Under the pieces are notes generated by a model. The model had not been told where the DNA came from, searched no databases, and was given only the letters and a program-made list of their open reading frames with translations. From Coleofasciculaceae cyanobacterium (lineage in GTDB: Bacteria > Cyanobacteriota > Cyanobacteriia > Cyanobacteriales > Xenococcaceae): a stretch of DNA of 64,000 nt. The stretch lies in assembly GCA_036703275.1 (NCBI GenBank), contig DATNPK010000089.1:186001-250000 (forward strand), given 5' to 3'. Positions 18,901 through 26,988 of this stretch are shown one piece after another. The position numbers were made by a program, and so were the translations under genes. Each line of letters opens with the position of its first letter. Position 1 is the first letter of the stretch.

Positions 18901-18932
18901 AACGATCGCCCTTTAGTAGAAGAGCGATCGTT
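18901..18932 (-). terminator. Terminator of ndhF built from two HIP1-like arms
   Basis: Read on the minus strand, AACGATCGC, a 14-nt loop and GCGATCGTT give a 9-bp stem followed by TTTTTG. It lies about 30 bp past the ndhF stop. The stem arms carry the CGATCG core of the genome-wide HIP1 motif. Confidence 0.7.
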
Positions 18933-18940
18933 GAAAAGCT

Positions 18941-18961
18941 AATAGCTAATAGCTAATAGCT
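18941..18961. repeat. Heptamer tandem repeat (AATAGCT)3
   Basis: Three exact AATAGCT units, preceded by AGCT, lie between the ndhF terminator and stop codon. The same heptamer occurs three times at 50767-50787. Such short tandem heptamers are common in some cyanobacterial genomes. Confidence 0.8.
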
Positions 18962-18963
18962 AA

Positions 18964-20988
18964 TTAAGCCACGCTAAACACTAAAACAAACCCCAAGACT
19001 GCGCCAAACACAATTAGGGCATAGAATTGGGCTCGACCATTTTCGAGGTATTTTAAGCCTTCTCCACTAAGGACAGCAGCCAAACCAGTTAGGTTAACTG
19101 CACCGTCTACGACGCGGTAATCTACCTCCATGATTTGTCTGGCGATACGACGTATACCCATGACAAATACTTTGTCGTAAAGGTCATCGAAATACCACTT
19201 GTTAAGAGAGAAACGGTATAGGGTAGGAACTTTTTTGGCGATCGCACCAGGATTGATAGTTTTAGTACGATACATTAATGCTGCCACAATTATTCCCGTT
19301 ACGGCGATCGCTACTGATAATCCAGCCATGATCAAAAATTCATTCCAATCAAAAGCGTGTTCAGTCGCTGAAGCGACAATTTCGCCTGGGGCATGAATAA
19401 ACTCTTCAAAGTAATTTTCCCAAGGACGACCAAGTAAACCAATACCAATCGAAGGTACGGCTAATAATAATAAAGGTAGCGCCATAGTTAAAGGAGACTC
19501 ATGAGGATATTCGCTGTGACCATGATTGCCTTCTTTAGCATCCATTGCACCAGGACCAAAAGCCAATCCTGCTTCACTCATTAACTGTTGCTTAACTGCT
19601 GTATCGTTCCCGCGAAACTGACCCTCGAAAGTCATAAAGTACATACGGAACATATAAAAGGCGGTTAAACCAGCAGTTGCCCAACCAATAAACCAGAGAG
19701 CGGGATTAGCTGCCATAGCCTGTCCCAATATTTCGTCTTTGGACCAAAAACCCGCAAAGGGAGGTATCCCACAGATTGCTAAATTACCGACAAAGAAAGC
19801 ACCAGCAGTAATCGGCATATACTTCCTCAAGCCACCCATCAGACGCATATCCTGTGCTATTAGAGGGTTATGTCCTACTACCCCTTCCATGCCGTGAATT
19901 ACTGACCCAGAACAGAGGAACAGCATGGCTTTAAAATAAGCGTGGGTCGTTAGATGGAACAAACCAGCACTGTATGAACCAATACCCATTGCCATTACCA
20001 TGTAGCCCAGTTGAGAAACGGTCGAGTATGCTAGACCCTTTTTAATATCATTTTGGGTTAGGGCTATACTCGCACCGAGGAAAGCGGTAAAAGCACCAGT
20101 CCAGGCAATAACTGACATTGCCAAAGGTACATTTTCAAACACGGGATACATCCGCGCAATCAAGAATACTCCCGCAGCTACCATAGTGGCAGCATGAATT
20201 AAGGCTGAAATTGGAGTAGGTCCTTCCATTGCGTCTGGTAGCCATACATGGAGGGGAAATTGAGCCGATTTGGCTGCTGGCCCTAAAAAGACCAGAATGG
20301 CAAATAAGGTAGCTAAAAATGCGCTGATAGCCCCAGAAGAAACAAGCTCTCCCAGGCGATCGCCCATCACGCTAAATTCAAAACTGCCAGTTGCCCAATA
20401 TAGCCCCAACATCCCCAAAAGTAGACCAAAGTCACCGACGCGGTTCGCGACAAATGCTTTTTGACAGGCATCGGCAGCAGCTTGGCGATCGTACCAAAAA
20501 CCAATTAGGAGATAGGAACACATCCCTACCAATTCCCAGAAAATATAGATCTGTACCAAATTAGGGCTAATTACCAACCCCAACATCGAAGAGCTAAATA
20601 TACTTAAGTAGGCATAAAAACGGACATAGCCAGGATCGTGTGCCATATAGCCATCGGTATAAATCATCACCAAAAAAGCTACCGTGGTCACAATCACCAG
20701 CATCATTGTACTGAGATGATCGATAGTGTAGCCCATTGAAAGATGAAAATCTCCTGCCGAAGCCCACTCAATTGTGCGAGTCACAGTTTCATGCCCGTGA
20801 ATTTGACTCCACAAAAGAGCAAATGACAGCACCATTGTGGCACCAATGATGGACACGATAAATACGGCAATTATCTGACGTAAATTGTTTGTTGCCTTGT
20901 TTACAGAAATTAAGCCAATTCCTACTAACATTGCTCCTAGTAAAGGTAGCACGGGAATTAGCCAAGCATATTGATAAAGCGGTTCCAT
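18964..20988 (-). CDS. ndhF: NAD(P)H-quinone oxidoreductase subunit 5 (NdhF, NDH-1)
   Basis: 674 aa, about 16 membrane segments. It is the distal antiporter-like proton-pumping subunit of thylakoid NDH-1, used in cyclic electron flow around photosystem I and respiration. The conserved core is present: TIDHLSTMMLVIVT, YIFWELVGMCSYLLIGFWY (charged Glu), FLGPAAKSAQFPLHVWLPDAMEGPTPISALIHAATMVAAGV, and the long C-terminal lateral helix region. The FxFWELVG and KSAQFPLHVWLPDAM motifs and the length fit the NdhF1 (respiratory/cyclic) type, though NdhF1 versus NdhF3/F4 needs an alignment. ndhD is not adjacent. Terminator at 18901-18932. Confidence 0.95.
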   Translation of the reverse strand: MEPLYQYAWLIPVLPLLGAMLVGIGLISVNKATNNLRQIIAVFIVSIIGATMVLSFALLWSQIHGHETVTRTIEWASAGDFHLSMGYTIDHLSTMMLVIVTTVAFLVMIYTDGYMAHDPGYVRFYAYLSIFSSSMLGLVISPNLVQIYIFWELVGMCSYLLIGFWYDRQAAADACQKAFVANRVGDFGLLLGMLGLYWATGSFEFSVMGDRLGELVSSGAISAFLATLFAILVFLGPAAKSAQFPLHVWLPDAMEGPTPISALIHAATMVAAGVFLIARMYPVFENVPLAMSVIAWTGAFTAFLGASIALTQNDIKKGLAYSTVSQLGYMVMAMGIGSYSAGLFHLTTHAYFKAMLFLCSGSVIHGMEGVVGHNPLIAQDMRLMGGLRKYMPITAGAFFVGNLAICGIPPFAGFWSKDEILGQAMAANPALWFIGWATAGLTAFYMFRMYFMTFEGQFRGNDTAVKQQLMSEAGLAFGPGAMDAKEGNHGHSEYPHESPLTMALPLLLLAVPSIGIGLLGRPWENYFEEFIHAPGEIVASATEHAFDWNEFLIMAGLSVAIAVTGIIVAALMYRTKTINPGAIAKKVPTLYRFSLNKWYFDDLYDKVFVMGIRRIARQIMEVDYRVVDGAVNLTGLAAVLSGEGLKYLENGRAQFYALIVFGAVLGFVLVFSVA

Positions 20989-21139
20989 GTTTAGCTCTAA
21001 ATATAAATTGCTTAACTACAAGAGATGATTAACGTTAATTATTGTTACATATACGATTCCTTAAGGATATATTTAGAGATGGATATTTTGTCTTGAGAAG
21101 TATATTTATTAAGCTCGATCGCAATAGAAAAAAAATTGA

Positions 21140-21829
21140 CTAGCTGTACCCGTGTTCGGTTAAAAACGAGAGGCTAATTGCTTCTGGTTGGGATTCGTTA
21201 GGTAGACGATGAGCAATTAGGCGATCGACGTATTTACCTAAAATATCGCTTTCGAGATTAACTAAATCTCCTGTTTGTAGATAGCTTAAATTAGTTTCGG
21301 CATAGGAATGAGGAATTACGGCTGCGCTAAACCAACTGCCATCAGGAGCGCATTCAGCGACTGTCAGGCTAATCCCGTTAACGGCAATACTTCCTTTTGA
21401 TACCAAATAACGACCTATTTTTGATTGCCACTGTTCGTCCATTCCCGCAGGTATACCAAAGCTAATTGACCAGGAAGTGGCAGTAGATACTGCTTCAAGT
21501 AGGCAACCGATCCCGTCGATGTGTCCTGTGACAAAGTGTCCGCCAATTTTGCTTCCCATACGTAAAGAAGTTTCTAAATTGACATATTTAGCAGCACGCT
21601 CGCGATCGCCCAAAGTAGTCCTGGCTAAAGTTTCAGGAGAAGCAGTGGCAATAAAACCTCGCTCTTTAATTGTTTCTACCGTTAAACACACCCCATCAAC
21701 GGCTACACTATCACCAATTGACAAATCAGACGTAATTGCAGCGTAATTGGGGTTAATGACCGATATTTCAAAGGTATCTTGACCATGGCTCTCAATTGAA
21801 CCCAAAGACTGTACCAGACCTGTAAACAT
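21140..21829 (-). CDS. ribE: Riboflavin synthase, alpha chain
   Basis: 229 aa trimeric enzyme that dismutates two 6,7-dimethyl-8-ribityllumazines to riboflavin and a pyrimidinedione. The N-terminus MFTGLVQSLGSI is diagnostic. The two lumazine-binding repeats are visible: GDSVAVDGVCLTV ... GGHFVTGHIDGIG in the first and GSIAVNGISLTVAE ... GDLVNLESDILGKYVDRL in the second. Length is slightly above the usual 200-220 because of the C-terminal tail. It starts about 250 bp from the divergent gene at 22078 and is not clustered with other rib genes. Confidence 0.93.
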   Translation of the reverse strand: MFTGLVQSLGSIESHGQDTFEISVINPNYAAITSDLSIGDSVAVDGVCLTVETIKERGFIATASPETLARTTLGDRERAAKYVNLETSLRMGSKIGGHFVTGHIDGIGCLLEAVSTATSWSISFGIPAGMDEQWQSKIGRYLVSKGSIAVNGISLTVAECAPDGSWFSAAVIPHSYAETNLSYLQTGDLVNLESDILGKYVDRLIAHRLPNESQPEAISLSFLTEHGYS

Positions 21830-22077
21830 GATCGTATTTCTTTGACTGGAGTAATTTAAGTGTTATTTTTTCTTGAATAGTACAGGCAACAGCGAAAAAC
21901 TGAGGCATACTGTGATTAAACAGTAACATTTAGAACAGCTTCGTTCTAGTTTTCAACCATATTTGAGGTTGAAAGATGCCAAAAACATATTTACATTTAT
22001 TTAAGGGTAGATACGTTTAAATTTTGCTACCTATCGCTCTTATAATCTCAAGCCTAATTACTTCAGAGGTTAAATCA

Positions 22078-22578
22078 ATGATTGAAATGAAAATTGCAGG
22101 CATTGTCTTAAATGCTGCTAGTCGCAGTCCGATGATTTTACTCAAGGACAGTTCAGAGCGTAGAGCCTTACCAATTTTTGTTGGTCAAGACCAAGCTGAC
22201 GCTATTATTAAAGCCCTAGAAGGGCATCGTCCATCTCGTCCTCTAACTCACGATTTGATTGTTAATATCTTTAATGACTGCAATATTACCCTAGAACGAA
22301 TTATTATTCACTCTCTAATCGATGATATTTTTTATGCAGTACTTTGTATTGACTCAAACGGAGTCAAAAAAGAAATTGATTGTCGTCCTAGTGACGCAGT
22401 TGCGGTTGCTATACGTACTGAAAGTTCTATTTGGGTACTAGAAGAAGTCGTTGCTGATGCTTCAATTCCTGTAGATCGTGATGCTGATATTGCCGAAAGA
22501 GAAGCATTTAGAGAATTTATCTCTAGCCTCAGCCCTGATCAGCTAATTAACAAGGGAGGCTACAGGGAACAGCATTAG
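22078..22578 (+). CDS. Bifunctional nuclease family protein (DUF151)
   Basis: 166 aa. The family is called bifunctional nuclease after a plant member with RNase and DNase activity; bacterial roles are unclear. Core features are MIEMKIAGIVLNAASRSPMILLKD, LPIFVGQDQADAIIKALEGHRPSRPLTHDLI and CRPSDAVAVAIRTESSI. The ATG at 22078 is chosen over a TTG at 22024. The shorter form begins like its relatives and has AGAGG about 8 bases upstream. The C-terminal part EREAFREFISSLSPDQL is the usual acidic tail. It ends 31 bp before the aldo/keto reductase gene, likely an operon. Confidence 0.88.
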   Translation: MIEMKIAGIVLNAASRSPMILLKDSSERRALPIFVGQDQADAIIKALEGHRPSRPLTHDLIVNIFNDCNITLERIIIHSLIDDIFYAVLCIDSNGVKKEIDCRPSDAVAVAIRTESSIWVLEEVVADASIPVDRDADIAEREAFREFISSLSPDQLINKGGYREQH

Positions 22579-22609
22579 TATTGCTAATTTAGCATAGCGA
22601 GTAAGATAA

Positions 22610-23740
22610 ATGCGTCAGAGGCGGTTTGGTAAAACTAATCTCAATTTATCGGTATTTTCTTTGGGGACAATGCGTTGTTTGGCTTCTCCCCAAATCTGTC
22701 GTCAAACTATCAAAGATGCGATCGCTCTAGGGATCGATCATTTGGAAACTGCCAGAGGCTATGGTCAGAGTGAGCGTTATATAGGACAGGCATTACAAGA
22801 TTTGGCAATCCCACGTTCGCAAATTTACCTCACTACTAAGCTATCTCCTACTCCAAATAAGCAGCAAATGAGCAAATGGATTGATGAATCTTTGGCTCGA
22901 CTGCAAGTAGATTATCTTGACTGTCTAGCAATCCATGGGATTAATACCTGGGAACATCTGGAATGGGTAACTAACTCCAATGGATGTCTGGCTGCGATCC
23001 AAACTGCAATCGAACAAGGAAAGATTAGGCATTTAGGTTTTTCGACTCACGGCAGCCTGGAATTGATCTTGGCAGCCATTAAGACGGATTTATTTGAATT
23101 TGTTAATTTACACTATTATTATTTTTTTCAGCGTAACTATTCGGCGATCGCTCTAGCAGCAGAAAAAGACCTGGGAATCTTGATTATTTCTCCTGCGGAT
23201 AAAGGAGGCAAACTATACACCCCTCCAGCCAAGCTAGAAGAATTATGCGCTCCTGTTTCTCCCTTAGAATTAAACTATCGTTTTTTGTTGAGCGATCCGC
23301 GTATTACTACTCTTAGTGTCGGTGCTGCCAATCCAGAAGAATTAACTACTCCCCTACAGGTAGCCGATAAAGTTCATCCTTTGAGCAGCGAAGAACAGGA
23401 AATATTTAAAAGATTAGAAAAACAGTTAGAAAATAGTTTAGCTACAGATCTTTGTCGCCAATGCGATCGATGTCTTCCCTGTCCCGAACAAATTAATATT
23501 CCCGAAATTCTTAGGTTGCGCAACCTAACTCTTGCCTACGAAATGCAGGATTATGGACAGTACCGATACGGAATGCTCGAAAACGCAGGACATTGGTTTC
23601 CCGGTAAAAAAGGCGATAAATGTAGCGACTGTGGGGACTGCTTACCTCGCTGTCCAGAAGAATTAGCAATTCCTGCTTTATTGCGAGATGCTCATCAACG
23701 CCTTAAGGGTAAAGAACGTCGCCGATTATGGTCGGAGTAA
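22610..23740 (+). CDS. Aldo/keto reductase with C-terminal 4Fe-4S domain
   Basis: 376 aa. The N-terminal 260 residues form an AKR barrel: RRFGKTNLNLSVFSLGTM, the catalytic-type Asp and Tyr region in GIDHLETARGYGQSERYIGQAL, and DYLDCLAIHGI. The C-terminus has two cysteine clusters, LCRQCDRCLPCP and CSDCGDCLPRCP. These look like 4Fe-4S ligand sets and define a known AKR subgroup that may couple NAD(P)H chemistry to ferredoxin-type electron transfer. Substrate unknown. It ends right before the repeat-rich accessory region, and its 3' end is intact. Confidence 0.88.
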   Translation: MRQRRFGKTNLNLSVFSLGTMRCLASPQICRQTIKDAIALGIDHLETARGYGQSERYIGQALQDLAIPRSQIYLTTKLSPTPNKQQMSKWIDESLARLQVDYLDCLAIHGINTWEHLEWVTNSNGCLAAIQTAIEQGKIRHLGFSTHGSLELILAAIKTDLFEFVNLHYYYFFQRNYSAIALAAEKDLGILIISPADKGGKLYTPPAKLEELCAPVSPLELNYRFLLSDPRITTLSVGAANPEELTTPLQVADKVHPLSSEEQEIFKRLEKQLENSLATDLCRQCDRCLPCPEQINIPEILRLRNLTLAYEMQDYGQYRYGMLENAGHWFPGKKGDKCSDCGDCLPRCPEELAIPALLRDAHQRLKGKERRRLWSE

Positions 23741-23788
23741 TTATTAGTATATTTATTCAAGTGTGTAAAAGCTAAAAGTGAGACAGTT

Positions 23789-24336
23789 GCGTCCTAAAGG
23801 ACGACGCGAAGCTAGTCCTAAAGGATACCGCTTCGCATATGCTTTAGCATACCGCTCCGCATATTGTGGGGGTTCCCCCCATTGAGCCCTAAAGGACTAG
23901 CGGCGGTTTTTGGGACAGAATCTTCTGACCCAAAACGCGCCTTAGCTCCGCGTCGCAAACTGTCGAACCCGAAGGGCTAAGAGCTTATAAGATATATAGA
24001 TTGACAGTCCAATATTTTACCAAGCGTGGAGCGTAAAGCCGTGTGGCTTTAGCCCACGGATATAAGCAAGCAACAGATTTAGAAGCTGTTGAGTCAAATT
24101 TATTTGGCAGTCCTAAAGGATTAGAAGTTCGCGTCACGCGGAGCTATATGCGAAGCGGTATGCTAAAGCCCGTGCATGATTCACGGATAAACCGCACTCC
24201 GCCCTTCGGTCACATTTGCCCGTGCATGATTCACGGATAAACCGCACTCCGCCCTTCGGTCTCGAAGCTTATCCGTGATAGACTAGCCCTAAAGGATTAG
24301 CGCCTGGAGGCGCGTCCTTTAGGAGTCCTTTAGGGC
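23789..24336. repeat. Cluster of short palindromic interspersed repeats
   Basis: About 550 bases built from recurring blocks: TCCTAAAGGA and its variants, GACGCGAAGC, GCATATGCTTTAGCATACCGC, GGGGGTTCCCCCC, ACGCGGAGC and CCTTTAGGGCATATG. Many are palindromic or occur in both orientations. The same blocks recur at 25620, 37355, 42530, 46690 and 54921. Near 24039-24059 is a CCGTG...CACGG hairpin like the end hairpins of IS200/IS605 elements. A short open frame next to it (around 24043-24110, AHGYKQATDLEAVESNLFGSP) may be the relic of a gene. I see no intact gene in the block. Confidence 0.85.
24168..24261 (+). repeat. Two-copy direct repeat, 50-bp period
   Basis: The unit starting GCCCGTGCATGATTCACGG and running through ACCGCACTCCGCCCTTCGGTC occurs at 24168-24211 and again, identical by eye, at 24218-24261, separated by ACATTT. 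A copy in the opposite orientation lies at about 54966-55008. Confidence 0.9.
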
Positions 24337-24384
24337 ATATGAAATATTTATCGATACACTTTCGACCTCAAATCTTTATATATT

Positions 24385-24796
24385 AATGGCTAGAGCCATT
24401 GTAAAATAGAATTGTCTTCAGGTTGGGATGCCGTCGCACCGAAGTGAAAATTCTAGATGAAACAAGCTAGCACTTTTGAGGGGAAAATAGAGAGACAAGA
24501 GGTAGCGATAACTCTTTAAACAGCACAGTAACCGATTAAAGTCGGCGAATGAATTAGTCAACATAGCGTTGTAAACAGTAATTGGGAGTAATCCCCGTAA
24601 GGTAGGGCATACCTAAACTCTAGTTGCAATATACTAGTACGCTTGGAGAGCTATCCATGCATTGGACAACTAGATAGCAAGTGATATTCTAGTACGTTCG
24701 GATAGGACATAATCGTGTAAGACGTGATTAGATTTAGGTCGAAAGTGCAGTGATTAGCTCAAGAATCCCCGTTGTTTTTAACACGGCGAGTGTCAA
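24385..24796 (+). mobile_element. Internally deleted IS200/IS605-like element, no tnpA, tnpB reduced to its 3' end
   Basis: The left part has a perfect hairpin AATGGCT-AG-AGCCATT (24385-24400). It is followed by a short frame ending NCLQVGMPSHRSENSR and TGA at 24458, which reads like the C-terminus of a cyanobacterial TnpB. About 340 bases of untranslated sequence follow, ending in a hairpin CCGT(T)GTT/AACACGG and GAGTGTCAA at 24788-24796. GAATCCCC-hairpin-GAGTGTCAA is, from memory, the right-end form of one IS200/IS605 (TnpB) group in cyanobacteria. No transposase is encoded, so it would be a non-autonomous derivative. Its right end touches the gene starting at 24799. Confidence 0.55.
24461..24796 (+). 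ncRNA. Possible orphan TnpB guide-RNA (omega-RNA) scaffold
   Basis: In TnpB elements the RNA that guides the nuclease is made from the 3' end of tnpB through the right end; the guide is the flanking DNA just past it. Here that region is kept without the protein. It contains several possible helices: GGGAGTAATCCCC around 24584, AGTACG/CGTACT-like pairs around 24636 and 24691, and the terminal hairpin at 24769-24787. If transcribed, its guide would be the first bases of the following gene, AAATGGATACATACTC. Expression and any partner protein are unproven. The solitary tnpB at 47016 has a different right end. Confidence 0.4.
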
Positions 24797-24798
24797 AA

Positions 24799-25563
24799 AT
24801 GGATACATACTCTATTCTTAATCAAACCCAGCGTCAGCTTGTTAGTGACGGTGAAGTCAAGCCGATATTAGCAGATCTTACTGGCAAAACCTTAGTTTTA
24901 CTTTGGTCGCAGCTGGGAGACTTTGATAATTTAGAATATGCGTGGTGGCTCAAACGAGAGTCAGCAAAACTTGAAGCTAAAAAAATTGCGGTTAAAGCTG
25001 TGGGAATTGGCGATCGCAATTCGGGATTAAAATTCTGTGAATACACGGGTTTTCCCCCAGAGTGTTTGTCTGTCGATCCTACCGCCGAGATTCATCGACA
25101 ATTAGGGCTTTATCAGGGATTAACCAGCAAAATTCCGCTTTTATCTGCAAAATATAGTGCTTTTTTGAATTTAATGCTGATGTGTGCGGGTATTGGTAGT
25201 CCAGGAACGCTATCTGAGGTGTTTCGGGGTTACACAGGCGATCGCGCTGCGCCACAGTTGATTCAAAATGAAGAAATTATTAAAAATACTCCCCTGCCAA
25301 ATTTTAAAGGCTCGATATTTAAGCTGGCAGGCGGAGAAAACTTTCAACGTCCATTTGAACTTGCTACCCTCAGACTGCGAAACATGACGGAGGTGTTGAG
25401 TAACTGGAATACTTATGTTCCTGATGCGACTTATCTAACTCAGCGTGGCGGTACTTTTTTATTTAATGCTGATGGGAAATTACTTTATGAACATCGCGAT
25501 CGCCATATTCTCGGTTTTGCTGCTAACATGAGCAATCCCTTGTCATTTATCAATGAATATTAA
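24799..25563 (+). CDS. Peroxiredoxin-like (AhpC/TSA family 2) protein
   Basis: 254 aa, thioredoxin-fold protein. VKPILADLTGKTLVLLWSQLGDFDNLEYAWWLKRESAKLEAKKIAVKAVGIGD follows the AhpC-TSA_2 pattern. In this copy the usual CxxC after the second strand is absent (LWSQLGDFDNLEY). Cysteines occur later, at LKFCEYTGFPPEC, so peroxidase activity is doubtful. The second half (GGTFLFNADGKLLYEHRDRHILGFAAN) is the conserved C-terminal strand pair. ATG at 24799 is the natural start; the open frame upstream lies inside the right end of a mini-element. The native promoter therefore seems replaced, and the gene may be read from RNA initiated within the element. Confidence 0.8.
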   Translation: MDTYSILNQTQRQLVSDGEVKPILADLTGKTLVLLWSQLGDFDNLEYAWWLKRESAKLEAKKIAVKAVGIGDRNSGLKFCEYTGFPPECLSVDPTAEIHRQLGLYQGLTSKIPLLSAKYSAFLNLMLMCAGIGSPGTLSEVFRGYTGDRAAPQLIQNEEIIKNTPLPNFKGSIFKLAGGENFQRPFELATLRLRNMTEVLSNWNTYVPDATYLTQRGGTFLFNADGKLLYEHRDRHILGFAANMSNPLSFINEY

Positions 25564-25619
25564 ACAACTGGCGTTGCTGATTCATGTAATGAGGTACAAA
25601 ATGCTACTGTTTTTAGTGA

Positions 25620-25661
25620 AGCACTTTCGTTGCGGGGGTTCCCCCCGTTGAGAAAAGTGCT
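25620..25661. repeat. Nested hairpin repeat with GGGGGTTCCCCC core
   Basis: AGCACTTT at the left pairs with AAAGTGCT at the right, enclosing GGGGG-TT-CCCCC. The same core and the following GAACCC(A/G)AAGGGCT tail occur at 23867-23980. It lies 60 bp past the peroxiredoxin-like gene and may also act as a transcript end. Confidence 0.7.
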
Positions 25662-25744
25662 GAACCCAAAGGGCTCTTAGCTTTTAATTTTTAAGTAGTT
25701 TTATGTTTTCAGTAGATAAGTAAAATAATTATTTAGCATTACAA

Positions 25745-26209
25745 TTAAGCAATGCCAAACAATTTAGCCAGCTCAGATAGAAATTGTTTTTGAGCATCTC
25801 TTAATTCGGCGGTAGGACGCGCTTGTTGAACCAGTGCGATCGCTTTTTCTGGGTCTTCTTCTTCAGCAACCAAGTAAGCAGCAAGTAACGTTCCTGTCCT
25901 GCGATTGCCACTGGTACAGTGAACTACTACTGGTTGATTATCTTCTATTAATAGCTCGGCAAATTGAACAAACTGCTTGACCTGATCTACAGTCGGCGGT
26001 TTACCTCCTGTAATGGGTAGCCAAAGAACTTGAAATCCAGCCTCTTTATATTCTTCAATTCCTGAAGGTTCATCCATTACCGAAACAATACCTCGCATTC
26101 CTGCTTGATAAAGTTGGGGTAAATCTTCTAAAGGAGGTCGAGACATCCCTGCTAGTTTTTCTGGTACGAGCCACCAAACATAATCGGGATATGGTACTGA
26201 AACTGACAT
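25745..26209 (-). CDS. Protein tyrosine / dual-specificity phosphatase family protein
   Basis: 154 aa. The active-site loop VHCTSGNRRTGT fits the HCx5R(T/S) signature, with Cys as the nucleophile. A candidate general-acid Asp or Glu lies in the upstream IEEYKEAGFQVLWLPITGGKPP stretch. The start is set by GGAGA about 10 bases before ATG at 26209 (MSVSVPYPDYVWW); an ATG at 26233 would add eight residues without a better site. Small phosphatases of this type are common in cyanobacteria. The substrate (phosphotyrosine, nucleotide or lipid) cannot be told. It stands alone at the edge of the metal-resistance region. Confidence 0.82.
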   Translation of the reverse strand: MSVSVPYPDYVWWLVPEKLAGMSRPPLEDLPQLYQAGMRGIVSVMDEPSGIEEYKEAGFQVLWLPITGGKPPTVDQVKQFVQFAELLIEDNQPVVVHCTSGNRRTGTLLAAYLVAEEEDPEKAIALVQQARPTAELRDAQKQFLSELAKLFGIA

Positions 26210-26340
26210 CGATATATTCTCCACAAGAGTCATTACATTATTTGATAAAAGAAAAAATCTTTTAAGAAATTTGCTGAAGATAGGAAAAAATATTTACTAA
26301 ACAGCAACTAGCTTGAGGATTGTTAACATCACATCCACAT

Positions 26341-26570
26341 CTAATGTTTACAGTCATGACGATACCGCTAATAAGAAAGCATCGTTAGCCCTATCATGAC
26401 CCCTAAGCTGGCAATAGAACGTAGTTGAGATAACTAACCAATGCATTTAAACTGACTGCTCCAAATAGAACGATCGATACTGGTGTAAGACAGCAAAGAG
26501 CAGCGATCGCAGTTCCTAATAAGCTAGTAATCAGTGCTATTTTTGGTTTTATTTTTGTTATCCCGTTCAA
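26341..26570 (-). pseudogene. Broken mercuric-transport-like membrane protein (MerF/MerT type)
   Basis: Starting at a TTG overlapping the merR-like gene, the frame reads NGITKIKPKIALITSLLGTAIAALCCLTPVSIVLFGAVSLNALVSYLNYVLLPA and stops (TAG at 26403-26405). A one-base shift continues LGVMIGLTMLSY, a second TAG at 26368-26370 (likely once TGG), then RYRHDCKH and TAG. The vicinal Cys-Cys in the first helix, ALCCLTPV, and the two-helix layout match small Hg(II) uptake proteins such as MerF or the start of MerT. Two lesions make it non-functional unless assembly errors are involved. It is the third gene of the thioredoxin-like/merR operon. Confidence 0.7.
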
Positions 26571-26988
26571 TTATTCCGCAGATTTTACCCTGACAAATTT
26601 CTGTAGCTACAGCCGATGAATCGGGTATTATGGTTTCAATTTGCTCGTACCGTTCGGAAAGTTCTTGGCGAAATGCCAACATTTCTTGAATTCGCTGTTC
26701 TAAATCATTAAGATGTTTCTCGACCATAGCTTTTAGATTGGCACAGGGAGCAACGCCTTTAGCCCTAATCTCAATCAGACTCTTAATTTCTTCAAGAGAT
26801 AGTCCAAAATGTTTGGCTTTTTGAATAAACTGCAACCGTTGTTCGGCTTCTTCTGAATAAATACGATAATGTGCAGTATTGCGCTCAGGTTCATTTAACA
26901 ATCCTAAACGTTCGTAATATCGAATTGTTTGAGTTGAAATCCTCATTTTGTGACTCAGTTCGCCAATAAGAAATCCTTTTTGGCTCAT
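26524..26988 (-). CDS. merR: MerR-family metal-responsive regulator
   Basis: 154 aa. The N-terminal winged helix is IGELSHKMRISTQTIRYYERLGLLNEPERNTAHYRIYSEE, followed by the long dimer helix. Three cysteines sit where metal-sensing MerR proteins hold theirs: one in GVAPCANLK (about residue 81) and two in ICQGKIC (about 133-138). That resembles the Hg(II) or other soft-metal site, though spacing of the last pair differs from classical MerR. Its ATG overlaps the stop of the thioredoxin-like gene upstream (ATGA type), so they are one operon. It probably controls the 20-bp-spacer promoter at 27291-27322. The transporter behind it is broken. Confidence 0.8.
   Translation of the reverse strand: MSQKGFLIGELSHKMRISTQTIRYYERLGLLNEPERNTAHYRIYSEEAEQRLQFIQKAKHFGLSLEEIKSLIEIRAKGVAPCANLKAMVEKHLNDLEQRIQEMLAFRQELSERYEQIETIIPDSSAVATEICQGKICGIIERDNKNKTKNSTDY

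Noticed and set aside
24043-24240. 65-codon open frame on the plus strand
   Set aside because: It begins at a GTG inside a hairpin and runs through the repeat cluster and tandem units, so most of it is repeat DNA. Only its first 20 or so codons might be a gene relic.
23789-24336. Possible CRISPR array
   Set aside because: Repeats are palindromic blocks of unequal length and spacing, in both orientations, with no uniform spacers and no cas genes nearby.
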